Source: Zerene cesonia
Lineage: Eukaryota > Arthropoda > Insecta > Lepidoptera > Pieridae
DNA length: 64,000 bases
Assembly: GCF_012273895.1 (NCBI RefSeq)
Contig: NC_052125.1
Span: 1,922,001-1,986,000 of the forward strand
Direction: 5' to 3'
Shown: one piece after another, positions 1-10,474 of the stretch
Layout of the letters: every line of letters begins with the position of its first letter
Numbering within the stretch: position 1 is the first letter of the stretch
The notes under the pieces: generated by a model
The model's database searches: none
The model's input: only the letters and a program-made list of their open reading frames with translations
What the model was told of the DNA's origin: nothing
Translations under genes and position numbers: made by a program

Positions 1-428
1 ACAAGACTAAGGCGGGACGCTGACTAGCGGCTATCGGTTTTTATTGACCATTCTAAGAGCGAATGACTTCTGACACATCGGATTTGACATTTGCTTTTTA
101 GGTGACGTTTTTATTTGAGAATTGTGCGGTTTAGGTGTTATTAGCGGTTGTTGATTTTATTGCATGTGTTTTTACGACGGAATTATCAATTAAATTCAAG
201 ATTTTTATTTGAAATATGAATAAACAATGTTTCCTCAATATATCACAAACTGTATGATAAACAGCTACAGTTTGAGAATTATAAATTTTGTCACATTATA
301 CGGTAAAATCTCTACATACGGATTGACGGATTGATTGACTTTTAACTGATTTTAAAAATTCTTTCTCAATAGAAAACCACGTTATCTATGAGAGTCACGT
401 CATGTCAAGTAACGTGGATTATATGTAC
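1..428. other. non-coding DNA, nothing recognised
   Basis: AT-rich stretch without a credible open frame or a repeat copy that I can match elsewhere in the window. Confidence 0.5.
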
Positions 429-823
429 AACTAGCTTTTCGCCCGCGGCTTCGCCCGCGTAGAATTCGCTTATATCGCGCGACATGGTAAGGAATATTTT
501 TTTTTGCATTAAAAAGTATGGTTTGTTCTTTCCCACGTTTAGCTCCATCTTCATACCAAGTTTCATCAAAATCGGTTTGACAGTAACTTTCATACAAACT
601 TTCATCCCCTCTTTCAATCCTTTCTACCTTTTTTTCGCGATAAAAAGTATCCTATGTCCTTTCCCAAGTTCAGTTCTATCTTCATACCAAATTTTATCAA
701 AATCGGTTCAGTGGTTTAGGCGTGAAAGCGTAACAGACAGACAGATAGACAGAGTTACTTTCGCATTTATAATTACTTTCGCATTTATAATATTAGTAGG
801 GATTAGTAGGGATTAGTAGGGAT
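429..823 (-). mobile_element. non-autonomous Helitron, family B
   Basis: Begins with ACTAGC and a GC hairpin (GCCCGCGGCTTCGCCCGCG) and ends with ATATTAGTAGGGAT, so its CTAG-type 3' end lies on the minus strand. A second copy with the same layout is at 16823-17182. The right edge carries an ATTAGTAGGG unit three times in tandem. Long open frames on both strands here are by-products of the repeat. Confidence 0.75.
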
Positions 824-876
824 ACCTAACTACTAGAGTACGAATCAAATAGAAGTTAATAAAATTTGTTTACCAC

Positions 877-1092
877 TAGACGCTCGTCCCGGCTCCGCCT
901 GGATATCAAGATTCCTGTTTTATCCCAAGACAGCATTTAATAGGGATATAAAGTATCGTATCACACAAGTCAGCTTTTGCCATGTCTGTATATCAAATTT
1001 CATCAAAATCCGTTCAGTAGTTTCAGCGTGATTGACGGACAAATATTCAAACAAACGAACTTTCACATTAATAATTATTAATTAGTGTGATA
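877..1092 (-). mobile_element. non-autonomous Helitron, family C
   Basis: Starts TAGACGCTCGTCCCGG and runs through the shared block that includes GTTTTATCCCAAG and TTCATCAAAATCCGTTCAG to AATTAGTGTGAT. Other copies are near 1.6, 26.5, 37.8, 43.2, 48.6 and 51 kb. Confidence 0.7.
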
Positions 1093-1318
1093 GTGTCATA
1101 TTTGTGAAGAATACTATTACAAAATAATTATTGTTGATCGAAAACAATATTTGAAAATTATACAAAAACAAGACTAATTTTGCTTATAGTATAAGTATAA
1201 ATTTGTATTATCAACTAGTAAATTGAATAGTCAATCTATCAGAATTATTCTTACGCCCCTTGACATTTGGCCCCCCAAGCGACCACGTCGTCCCATTCCT
1301 AAGGGCACTGATTTAGAT

Positions 1319-1538
1319 AAAAGTGAAGTCCCGTGTCCCCTAGTGGGGTATGGGGCAGATGATGTACATCCGTTTCACTGATCGATTTTCTATAGGGACA
1401 AGTAGGTGATCAGCCTTCTGTGTCCTGCCAGACCGAGACATTTTTTTTTTGTGCGTCCCCACCGGGAATTGAACCCAGGACCCCTCGGTTCTACGCTCAC
1501 GCGTTAACCAATGTACCAAGGAGGCGGTCAGGTCAGGT
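1319..1538 (-). mobile_element. tRNA-derived SINE, family 1
   Basis: Read on the minus strand it begins with a tRNA-like head: A-box-like TGGTACA and B-box-like GGTTCAATTCCC, about 45 bases apart. The body contains GTCTGGCAGGACACAG and the 3' end is GGGACTTCAC. It is flanked by a 13-bp direct repeat CACTGATTTAGAT at 1306-1318 and 1539-1551, which I take as the target-site duplication. Confidence 0.85.
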
Positions 1539-1611
1539 CACTGATTTAGATGAATCTGTATAAACCTCATAGTCTCAAATACATCAAGTGTATATACACA
1601 CGATCACATTT

Positions 1612-1776
1612 ATATGCTAGTGTGAATGTGAAAGTTTATTTGTGTATGATGAAATTTGGTATATAGACAGGGCATGAGCTGACTTGGGTGATAGGATACT
1701 TTTTATCCCGATTAAATACCCCCTTGGGATAAAACAGGAACCTTGATAGCCGGTCGGAGCCGGGGCGAGCGTCTAG
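1612..1776 (+). mobile_element. non-autonomous Helitron, family C
   Basis: Plus-strand copy that starts near GCTAGTGTGAATGTGAAAG and ends GGGCGAGCGTCTAGT. Confidence 0.65.
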
Positions 1777-2966
1777 TAATTAATATAAATGAAAAATTAC
1801 TCCAACTGGTGTTGACAAAAAAAAGGTGTGTGTGCGATTCACGCACGATAGAAGTGAAACTTCAGTAAATCGACATAAGAATGAGACGAATATATATAAA
1901 ATATAAAATAGTATGTATATTTCTGTCTCATTATTTGCCGGCTTCATTTTACACGTTTTTGTATTTGTGGCTCTCACCTGTCGCTTTTTTCGTTGCATCA
2001 GGTTTGAAATCACAACGATTCTAAAGAAGTTTCACTTCTAAAATTCTGTGTACATCATATATGTAACAGACACTGGTTTTAAATGGATTATCTTGTTATT
2101 CCACATCACAACACTATAAAGCTTATATTAAATTCCCAGAACAAACTCAAAGTGTCAAATGTGACACCGAAAATTTAGTATTCGCGTGTGCAATGTGCAA
2201 TTTCCATGAAGAAAGACATAAAGTTCCCTGCAAATGAATACGTTTATTTCTTATGGCCGACGACATCAATTGACAGTTATCGAGCGCGCGAAATGAATTG
2301 TAAAAAAAAACATTGACATAACCTCTGCAATTCTATAACAGCGCCGATCGAAATTGAACTTTATTACGAATGGCAATAGCTGCAAATCCCATTATTACCG
2401 TATCAATAATTTTGTAATCATAAAATCGAGTTCCCGCCAATGCTCGCGTTCGGAATTTCAAATTCAATTGCGATTCGAAGAGCGGCGAAGTTAAATCGTT
2501 CGTGAACTGTTAATATGTGTATTTGAATCGATATTTATCGATACGGACTTCACTAGATCGTGACGAGAGGCACGTATGTCGATAACTGTTTACGCCCTAT
2601 CTAACGTTGTGCGTAGTGGTTGGGTAGTTTCTAGATTTTATCTGATGAGTGTAGAGCTAATGTTTGGTATCCTGTTAGCCTACTTACTTTACATATAAAC
2701 TATTGAAAAACGAATGGTATACAGAGTACATAACTTATTACTTAGGTAACTTAGTATATCGATATAATACTTATTTGGGATACATAGTTAAAGCATAAGG
2801 ATATTTGGGATTTGATTCTACATTCATTTATCGTATTAAAGATAACATAGTTTAAAAAACTAAAACAAGCTGCAATGACAGAATCAACTTAATTGTCTTA
2901 CTTAAGAAAGAAAAATATTTTTCTAGAGATCCTAATCAGGATAATCAGAGAAACTCTGCAATTATT
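1777..2966. other. repeat-poor non-coding island
   Basis: No gene seen. Around 2160-2530 the sequence is free of recognised repeats and contains TGACAG at 2271 followed by GCGCGCGAAA, a combination that recurs in other islands of this window. It may be regulatory DNA, but the sequence alone does not prove this. Confidence 0.35.
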
Positions 2967-3275
2967 GATTTACCACCGATCCTTTATAAGTGGACAAAGT
3001 TCAATTTAAATCTGTTCGTTTAAAATGTATCAAAATCCTACTAATCCTACTTACTACTAATATTATAAATGCGAAAGTTTGTAAGGATGTGTGTGTGTTT
3101 GTTGCTCTTTCACGCAAAAACTACTGAACTGATTGCAATGAAATTTGGTACGTAGACAGCTGAACAACTGGAATAACATATAGGAAACTTGTTACCTAAT
3201 GCAAGTTTACATCTAAATCTAAATTTTATATTATTGAGTCGGTTTCATACATACAGATGAAGCTAATTAAAGCTG
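2967..3275 (-). repeat. interspersed repeat (family G) split by a Helitron
   Basis: Family G is the element at 12593-12740, 50640-50757 and 55525-55655. Here its halves lie at 2967-3034 (ACCGATCCTT...) and about 3235-3275 (CAGATGAAGCTAATT) and are separated by a family A Helitron 5' portion. Confidence 0.5.
3035..3197 (+). mobile_element. Helitron family A, 5' portion
   Basis: Family A (Lep1-like) runs from TCCTACTAATATTATAAATG, through a conserved AAAACTACTGAACCGATTGC block, to a 3' hairpin CGCGGGTGAAACCGCG and GCGCAGCTAGT. This copy stops after ACATATAGGAAAC and lacks the 3' hairpin. Confidence 0.75.
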
Positions 3276-3387
3276 TTTAAACGTCTTACGTATTTCAGTG
3301 TTTTCAATTAGAATGCAAGTACATATATCAGCAATATAAATAACAAATTTATAAAAAAGAACTCAGAGGCACTAGCACTGCGAGTTT

Positions 3388-3452
3388 TCATGGACGGTGG
3401 TGATCGCTTACCGGTTACGCGGTGAACCACCGCCATTGCCCGCCGTGACATA
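3388..3452 (+). repeat. fragment of non-LTR 3'-end repeat (family N)
   Basis: Contains GGTGGTGATCGCTTACC and ends GCCGTGACATAAG, matching the right end of the copies at 14.2, 33.8 and 41.2 kb. Confidence 0.55.
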
Positions 3453-3589
3453 AGAATATTCTAGTTTATTCCCAAGCTATTCTTCAAGCAAAAATAAAAT
3501 ACCAATTACTTATTAAATAAAATACCAATTACAGTCTAAATTTAGCTTCCGACGTGCGCACAGGAAGCACCTTTTGTCGGTATAGAATC

Positions 3590-3613
3590 TTATACCTTTA
3601 AACGAGCAATTCT

Positions 3614-3680
<67 letters not shown>

Positions 3681-3957
3681 GGAATCTCGGAATCGGCTCC
3701 AACGATTTTCATGAAATTTAGTATATAGGGGGTTTCGGGGGCGATAAATCGATCTAGCTAGGAATTTTTTTAGAAAATGTCATATTCGTGTTTTATTCGT
3801 GTTTTTTTTTCCTGACATCTATTGGTGAATAATAATACTATTTTGCTTCGTAGATAGCTGGACAACTGAAATAACACATAGGCACTTTTTATACCGATAT
3901 TCCTACGGGATATGGACTTACGCGGTTTCAACCGCGGGTCACAGCTAGTTTTACTTA
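3590..3957 (+). mobile_element. chimeric Helitron with internal AT microsatellite
   Basis: The left part (AAACGAGCAATTCTTG, AT array, then GGAATCTCGGAATCGG and a GATCTAGCTAGGAATT block) is followed by a family A 3' end (TCCTACGGGATATGG ... CAGCTAGT). The same composite is at 57755-58045 in the other direction, where the AT tract is only about 10 bases long. Confidence 0.7.
3616..3677. repeat. (AT)n microsatellite
   Basis: About 30 uninterrupted TA dinucleotides inside the chimeric Helitron. Confidence 0.95.
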
Positions 3958-4013
3958 ATAAGTAGTACTGTATCTTATCTTCCAACTTTTTATTGTTTAT
4001 TATTTGTGTAGCA

Positions 4014-4040
4014 TTTATTTATTTATTTATTTATTTATTT
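4014..4040. repeat. (TTTA)n microsatellite
   Basis: About six ATTT units, close to the left edge of an assembly gap. Confidence 0.85.
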
Positions 4041-4234
4041 ACATTATTCTCACTGATATTTACTATCCGTTATTTATATATATCCTGGTCCCTTTTTTTA
4101 ATTCTGTTTTTGTGGTAATTTATATATTCTATCCTTCAATTCTTTCACTTGTCTCGTTTACATATTTATCTATAATGTAGCCTAACATCATTGTTGATTT
4201 ATTTGTGTTTATTTATTTCTTTCTAATCTATCCA

Positions 4235-5234
4235 NNNNNNNNNNNNNNNNNNNNNNNNNNNNNNNNNNNNNNNNNNNNNNNNNNNNNNNNNNNNNNNNNN
4301 NNNNNNNNNNNNNNNNNNNNNNNNNNNNNNNNNNNNNNNNNNNNNNNNNNNNNNNNNNNNNNNNNNNNNNNNNNNNNNNNNNNNNNNNNNNNNNNNNNNN
4401 NNNNNNNNNNNNNNNNNNNNNNNNNNNNNNNNNNNNNNNNNNNNNNNNNNNNNNNNNNNNNNNNNNNNNNNNNNNNNNNNNNNNNNNNNNNNNNNNNNNN
4501 NNNNNNNNNNNNNNNNNNNNNNNNNNNNNNNNNNNNNNNNNNNNNNNNNNNNNNNNNNNNNNNNNNNNNNNNNNNNNNNNNNNNNNNNNNNNNNNNNNNN
4601 NNNNNNNNNNNNNNNNNNNNNNNNNNNNNNNNNNNNNNNNNNNNNNNNNNNNNNNNNNNNNNNNNNNNNNNNNNNNNNNNNNNNNNNNNNNNNNNNNNNN
4701 NNNNNNNNNNNNNNNNNNNNNNNNNNNNNNNNNNNNNNNNNNNNNNNNNNNNNNNNNNNNNNNNNNNNNNNNNNNNNNNNNNNNNNNNNNNNNNNNNNNN
4801 NNNNNNNNNNNNNNNNNNNNNNNNNNNNNNNNNNNNNNNNNNNNNNNNNNNNNNNNNNNNNNNNNNNNNNNNNNNNNNNNNNNNNNNNNNNNNNNNNNNN
4901 NNNNNNNNNNNNNNNNNNNNNNNNNNNNNNNNNNNNNNNNNNNNNNNNNNNNNNNNNNNNNNNNNNNNNNNNNNNNNNNNNNNNNNNNNNNNNNNNNNNN
5001 NNNNNNNNNNNNNNNNNNNNNNNNNNNNNNNNNNNNNNNNNNNNNNNNNNNNNNNNNNNNNNNNNNNNNNNNNNNNNNNNNNNNNNNNNNNNNNNNNNNN
5101 NNNNNNNNNNNNNNNNNNNNNNNNNNNNNNNNNNNNNNNNNNNNNNNNNNNNNNNNNNNNNNNNNNNNNNNNNNNNNNNNNNNNNNNNNNNNNNNNNNNN
5201 NNNNNNNNNNNNNNNNNNNNNNNNNNNNNNNNNN
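4235..5234. other. assembly gap, 1000 N
   Basis: Exactly 1000 N, so the length is most likely a placeholder. Open frames that cross it are artefacts. Confidence 0.99.
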
Positions 5235-5343
5235 AACTACTGGTCCGATTTGAAAAATTCTTTCAGTGTTAGATAGCCCATTTATTGAGGAAGGCTTTAG
5301 GCTATATATGTAACACGGTCGAAACCGGGGCGGACCGCTAGTT
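5235..5343 (+). mobile_element. Helitron family D, 3' portion
   Basis: Family D reads AAGAGTTTGTTTGAACGCAC ... AACTACTGGTCCGATTTG ... CATTTATTGAGGAAGGC ... GGCGGACCGCTAGTT. The left half of this copy lies in the gap. Confidence 0.7.
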
Positions 5344-6385
5344 TATAATATAACAATCAATTGATTTTAAGTAAATCGCCATTCATATTTCTGAAAATAA
5401 TTCGGAATTTTCTGAAAGTAATTCCAAGCTGCCTCCAGCTAATTTGTATTTATTCTTGTTTGCTGTATAATAAGAGCTTATTAAAGCCAGCGATAAAACT
5501 TTATTGACAACAAACATGGCGTCCATTTAATATTCACAATTCTGCAGCAATGTGAGATATTTAAACCGAGTCGGTACGTGATTGGCATTTGAATATGGAA
5601 TTTGAATGCAATAAATTCAAATTTACCGCCTTTTTTTTTACAAAAATTACAGTCGTCTATCGAACTTTTTAAAGATTTTTTTTATTTATCATCGGCAATG
5701 GTATAGAAAGTGCTGCTCTGCTTTGCACGTTCACATGTACAATGCAATTCAACTGTGAATAGGAACGTCAATGACCTTTATGTACAACTTTTTGTAAAAT
5801 GTAATTTAAAAAATACGATTTACTTAGAAAACAGTTTACCATTACAGTGAGTGTTAACTAATAACCGTACTAAAATATTAACATTTTTTTTTAAATGGTT
5901 GAGTTTTAAGTTTTTTTAAAGACACTAATAATTAATTTAAAAACGTAATTAATGTTAATCATATTTTTATTATATTAGTATTCTTAAACGCAGAAATTAA
6001 AGACAGCCACTTACGCGGCACAAAACAAATTCCCGCTTTATTATATTTTGCCAATCGTTCGCGCCCTTTGCCCTTTACAATTAAAAATTGACAGCTGTCA
6101 CCATGTCAAGTTGCCGCCGAAATCGGGCAAAACGTTCGAAAATGGCTGCCCGCTATTCACGCGGCGATTTCATGGCACAGATGCGTTTCTAGTGCCGTGA
6201 CGACATGCGTTAATTTCAACAAGGCATGCCTAATTGTGGATTTACGATATTTCCAAATTGTATTGATCTGTTTAGAAGTATTGTCCGTTATACTTACGGG
6301 TGTGAAAGATATTGGGATTACTTAGCGTATAATCTTCACTCTTAGGGTGGCATTAATGTCTCGATAACGTGTTTTTATAATTTCT
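5344..6385. other. repeat-poor non-coding island
   Basis: No open frame of note. At 6089-6100 there is a perfect palindrome TGACAGCTGTCA (two TGACAG half-sites around an E-box core). GTTCGCGCCC precedes it and GCCGCCGAAATCGGGC follows. Candidate regulatory segment. Confidence 0.35.
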
Positions 6386-6587
6386 TGCTGCGCCCCGCGG
6401 TTTCACCGGCATAAGTTCTTATCCCGTTGAAATATCGGGATAAAAAGCCTATATGTTATTCCAGTTGTCCAAATGTCTACATATCAAATTTCATTGCAAT
6501 CAGTTTAGGAGTTTTTGCGTGAAGGAGCAACAAACACACACACGTCCTTACAAACTTTCCCATTTATAATATTAGTAGGAAGTAGGA
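6386..6587 (-). mobile_element. Helitron family A
   Basis: Runs from GCTGCGCCCCGCGGTTTCAC to TATAATATTAGTAGGA on the plus strand. It is followed by a second partial 3' end (CAGCTGCGCCCCGCGGTT at about 6589) and a second 5' end near 6690, so two copies appear to be nested or adjacent. Confidence 0.75.
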
Positions 6588-6817
6588 CCAGCTGCGCCCC
6601 GCGGTTCTTCTGCTACTGCTACTTCTTTTTCTGAAGCCGGTTGAGAAGTATAAATAACTATTTAAAATAATCCTACTATTTAGTATTTCGCATTTATAAT
6701 ATTAGTAGGAAGGATATAGTAGGACCACGGATGTTTGATTTATTTCAGTTAGTTACAAATATACAAGTCGTGGTCGAGTCAAACGAAACGTGAAAGAACT
6801 TATTAGGTTTAAATTTT

Positions 6818-6900
6818 TATTGTATTCAAATGCTTTATGAATAAGAAATGTACAGCCGAGAGGCGTTGTTAGGGTTCGCCAAAAATACGCGGGCACTACT
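6818..6900 (+). repeat. degraded tRNA-like element (family T)
   Basis: AATGCTTTATGAATAAGAA is followed by GCCGAGAGGCGTTG, the same order as in the copies at 20.0, 48.7 and 49.0 kb. The tRNA-like part is eroded. Confidence 0.5.
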
Positions 6901-6949
6901 CCCGTTTAGAGATCAGATTTTTTCTGTCATTTAATATATTTTAAGGTGT

Positions 6950-7142
6950 AAGTTATTTTTTCAATATATCTGCACAATATACTTAGGTGAAACATAACAT
7001 GGTGATGAAACCGACTTGTCTAGGAACCAAAGCTTTATGAATGCTTCAAATTCTTATTGCTTGCGTGTACTTATGGTCTAAGTCTTCATGGGAAGCATGT
7101 AGCCCTACTGAAGCAATGTTGATTGGCTGATGATGATTGATG
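6950..7142 (+). mobile_element. degraded tRNA-derived SINE, family 2
   Basis: Weak match to the body of family 2: GATGAAACCGACTTGTC, a middle part with many changes, and a GCTGATGATGATTGATG tail. Confidence 0.45.
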
Positions 7143-7500
7143 AAAAACAATTCTCCGTCATCATCCTTATCCTAATTGATATACTAAATGCGAATGTGTG
7201 TTTGTTTGGCTTTCTTTTACATCGCAAGATATTTCTGTTAAGAGATAGCTAGCTGCCCGCCCTTGGCTTGACTCGTCTAGTCGAAGGGAAACATTGACAG
7301 ACGGATGTTTCACGCTCCCCTCCCCCTCCCCGTGAGGTTTCTGAAAACTGATGTCTCGATCTATTTCCTCAAATCAGTTCAGAGGTATAGGCATGAAAAA
7401 TAGACAAACATATCTACTTTCACATTTAAAAATATTAGTAGTAATAAGAAGACTTATAAAGTCTAGTCTATATACGTCTGCTATAAAGTTGTAATGTCAT

Positions 7501-7573
7501 GTAGGCTACTTTTTATCTCGATATTCCTACGGGATACGGACTTACGCGGGTGAAACCGCGGGGCGCAGCTAGT
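7501..7573 (+). mobile_element. Helitron family A, 3' end only
   Basis: Includes TACTTTTTATCTCGATATTC and ends with the hairpin GCGGGTGAAACCGC and CGCAGCTAGT. Confidence 0.75.
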
Positions 7574-7842
7574 ATGCTATACATGTACCACAGGCGAATC
7601 TATCCAGTATACTTGATTCAATGTATGGTCTTGAATTAGGCATACAATAAGCAAATTAGAAATTGGTACCCAATTATCAATGACGTCACGGAATTACATT
7701 CGTTTGTATTAAAACGTTGAAATTGAATTTATATGAGATGCATCTTTCGGAGCCAGTTGGAATTATTTTAATAAAAATTTAGGAGATTAATAGAATAGAA
7801 TTAAGCCCATATAACGCATGCAAAAGAAACACTTTCGAATCT

Positions 7843-8325
7843 ATGCTAATATTATAAAGCTTAAGAGTTTGTTTGAACGCACTAATCTCAGGAACTACTG
7901 GTCCGATTTGAAAAATTCTTTCAGTGCTATATAGCTCATTTATTGAGGAAGGCTATAAGCTATATATAAAAAGCAGTGGTGGCTCAGTGGTGAGAAACTC
8001 GGACTTCAAAAATCGATAAGTCGGGGTTCGAGGCCGGGTGAGCGTGCAGAAAATAAATTGATTTTTCAATTTATCTGCACATGTGGATAACATCACCAGT
8101 GCTTAAAACGGTGAAGGAAAACATCGTGAGGAAACCGGCATGTCCAAGAATCAAGAATTCGACGACATGTGACATCTGCCAACCCGCACTTGGCCCGCGT
8201 GGTGGATTATGGCCTAAACCCTCATAGGAGGCCTGCGTCCCAGCAGTGGGAATGTTTATGGGCTAATGATGATGATGATAAGCTATATATGTACCAAGGG
8301 CGAAGCCGGGGCGGACCGTTAGTTT
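7843..8325 (+). mobile_element. Helitron family D split by a SINE
   Basis: Left part 7843-7967 (TATAAAGCTTAAGAGTTTG ... GGAAGGCTATAAGC) and right part 8278-8325 (GTACCAAGGGCGAAGCC ... CGGACCGTTAGTTT) join into one normal family D copy once the SINE and one copy of its target duplication are removed. Confidence 0.85.
7968..8277 (+). mobile_element. tRNA-derived SINE, family 2, full length
   Basis: The head is tRNA-like, with A box TGGCTCAGTGGT and B box GGTTCGAGGCC. The body has AAAACGGTGAAGGAAAACAT, AACCCGCACTTGG and GGAGGCCTGCGTCCCAGCAG, and the tail is (ATG)n. It is flanked by a 13-bp repeat ATAAGCTATATAT at 7955-7967 and 8278-8290. This is a common lepidopteran SINE layout. Confidence 0.9.
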
Positions 8326-8464
8326 ATGATATTAGTAACATCCTTTTGGTTTATTTCTTGAATATTATCGGAGAAACGATAACGACGAATTTATATAGAA
8401 TCGGTACATTCTCCTATACATATTCTAACTAGCGGTTGGTCCCGGTTTCGCTCGTGGTATACAC

Positions 8465-8655
8465 ATAGCCTACGAGCTTTTGCCCGCGGCTTCGCACGCG
8501 TTTAATACGGAGTAGTTTAATAGATGTTATTATACATATAATCCTCCTGAATCACTATGTATTGAAAAACCCCATCAAAATCTGTTGCGTAGTTTGAAAG
8601 AATTAAGCATACACAGGCAAAGGCAAAGAAAGCGACCTTGTTTTATACTATATGG
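8465..8655 (-). mobile_element. Helitron-like element, family E
   Basis: Starts GAGCTTTTGCCCGCGGCTTC and ends TTTTATACTATATGGTGATA. Related copies are at 24456-24612 (minus) and, on the plus strand, at 39887-40315 and 51362-51640. Confidence 0.55.
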
Positions 8656-9038
8656 TGATAGCGCTTAGAGATCACATACCTACGCATTCAATAAGATATT
8701 AAAATTATAAGCTTTTGCAGGTAAGAGTCTAAGTGTTCTTTAGACTATAATCTATCTTCAAGTACCAAGTTTCATAGAGATCTGATCAGCTGATTTCGCG
8801 ATGCATTCTTAGAAACTTTCGTATTATTCTTCTTATATATAAAAATCAATTTCTGTTCGTTAGTCCCGCTAAAGCTCGAGAATGTCTGGTCTAATTTTTA
8901 TTATCATGATTTTGCTGCATTCAGAATAGACCAGGGAAGGTTTAAAAGGTAAAAAACAATATGGAGGCGGGCGAAGGGAAGCTAGTTTTATTAGTCACTA
9001 ACTAGCAAGTATGCTGTAGGATAGTTATCATTATACTT

Positions 9039-9097
9039 ACTAGCTGCGCCCCGCGGTTTCAGCCGGGTAAGTCCATATCCCGTAGAAATATCACATT
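9039..9097 (-). mobile_element. Helitron family A, 3' end only
   Basis: ACTAGCTGCGCCCCGCGG followed by CCATATCCCGTAGAAATATC, then the similarity stops. Confidence 0.65.
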
Positions 9098-9166
9098 TTA
9101 GAATCTAGACTGATACCGCCCCTGCCCTAAGCAAGTCGGTGACTAACTAATCCTACCCCTACTATC

Positions 9167-9370
9167 CTATCCTACTTATATTATAAATGCGAAAGTTTGT
9201 AAGGATGTGTGTGTGTTTGTAACTCTTTCACGCAAAAACTACTGAACCGATAACAATGAAATTTGGTACATAGACAGCTGGACAACTGGAAAAACTTATA
9301 GGCAAATTTTTATCCCGATATTCCAACGGGATACGGGCTTTCGCGGGTGAAACCGCGGGGCGCAGCTAGT
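9167..9370 (+). mobile_element. Helitron family A, full length
   Basis: Complete copy from TCCTATCCTACTTATATT to GGCGCAGCTAGT with an intact 3' hairpin. Confidence 0.85.
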
Positions 9371-9870
9371 ACACCATGAATCACATAATTACAAGAGACA
9401 GAACATAACTTAAAATGTACAGAGAACTAATTACGTAGATGTGATACACGCGTGTGTGCTGCGACTTTAAAATACTTCTGTCCGATATTTCTGTTAACCC
9501 TGCTGTCAGCAGTGTCTTCTTCTTCTCATTGTTAATGGCTTTACCCAACAGTGGGACTGCGCCAATGTCTTATGTAAAAAATATATTATGCATCCCCACC
9601 AGACAATGTTCAGTGTAAATGGTATACTATGCATTCCTGGTCGGTATAATGGTGATAATAGTTCTTTTAAGGGCACTATAAATTGATAAACACTACTTAT
9701 TCTATCAACTTATAATTTGTGGACATACATACTGCCTTAATGTAGGTGTGGGTGGGTGGGAGATACATCTTCTTGGACCAAGACAGTCGCATAATTCCAA
9801 TAGAACGTCGATTTACGTAAGTTCGTTTGATTATACAATTATAATACTTAATTAAAAGATTATAAACAAT

Positions 9871-10082
9871 ACTATCTGCGGCTCGGTTTCACCTGCGTAA
9901 GTCCGTATCCCGTAGGAATATCGGGATAAAAAGTTGCCTGTATGTTATTCCAGTTGTCCAGCTAGACACGTGCCAAATTTCATTGCAATCGATTCAGTAG
10001 TTTTTACGTCATAGAGCAACAAACACACACATACATCCTTACAAACTTTCGCAATTTATTATATTAGTAGGATTAGTAGGAT
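9871..10082 (-). mobile_element. Helitron family A, full length
   Basis: From ATCTGCGGCTCGGTTTCACC to ATTAGTAGGATTAGTAGGAT. It ends about 30 bp from the splice donor of the exon at 10114-10474, so it sits in that gene's putative first intron. Confidence 0.8.
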
Positions 10083-10113
10083 AGTCAGATTCAATGCTTA
10101 TTTAGATACCTAC

Positions 10114-10474
10114 CTTGTGTATTATCATCTCCACCGTCACTTTCCTCACTCCCGACACTAACTGGACTATCTCTCTTCTCATCTTCTTTATTTTCCCTCT
10201 CTATCTGCCCTCCAAACATTCTCAACCACGGCTCGGGATAACCGAGCAAAAACGGAAAATTCACGGCATTTTGCTGCAGTAACGGCCCATTCAAATAATA
10301 CCGCATCCGATTTAAATCAGTTCTCTCACTATCATCATCCGAATTCCTCGAAACATCCGATATATTATTCTCTATGTCGATTTCCGGCGATTTTCTATCT
10401 GTGCCTATCAGAGATTCTATAGAAAACGGCTTTGGCTGTTTGCGTTTCGTCTGCGTATCCATTTCGGAATCCAT
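10114..10474 (-). CDS. first exon of a putative homeobox-type transcription factor
   Basis: I read a 120-residue amino-terminal exon. The start is the ATG at 10474, the first ATG in the frame; the codon three positions upstream is GTG. The exon ends at a good donor, CAAG|GTAGGT, in phase 1. Residues 10-25 contain KRKQPKPFSIESLIG. FSIESLI fits the eh1 (engrailed homology 1) pattern that recruits the Groucho co-repressor and lies near the amino end of many homeodomain proteins. An acidic Ser/Asp stretch follows (about residues 37-53), then an aromatic patch (FPFLLGYPEPWLRMF), then a Glu/Asp/Ser-rich end. The eh1 placement and the PWL patch recall EMX/ems-class proteins, but this is an inference; no homeodomain is visible. 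The remaining exons should lie to the left, inside the 4235-5234 gap or outside the window. The open frame and codon use are coherent, unlike the surrounding repeats. Confidence 0.6.

Noticed and set aside
484..816. 110-codon open frame at the left end
   Set aside because: It lies in a Helitron and recurs in diverged form at 16.9 kb; no coding constraint.
8169..8432. 87-codon frame spanning a SINE and a Helitron
   Set aside because: Crosses the junction of two mobile elements.
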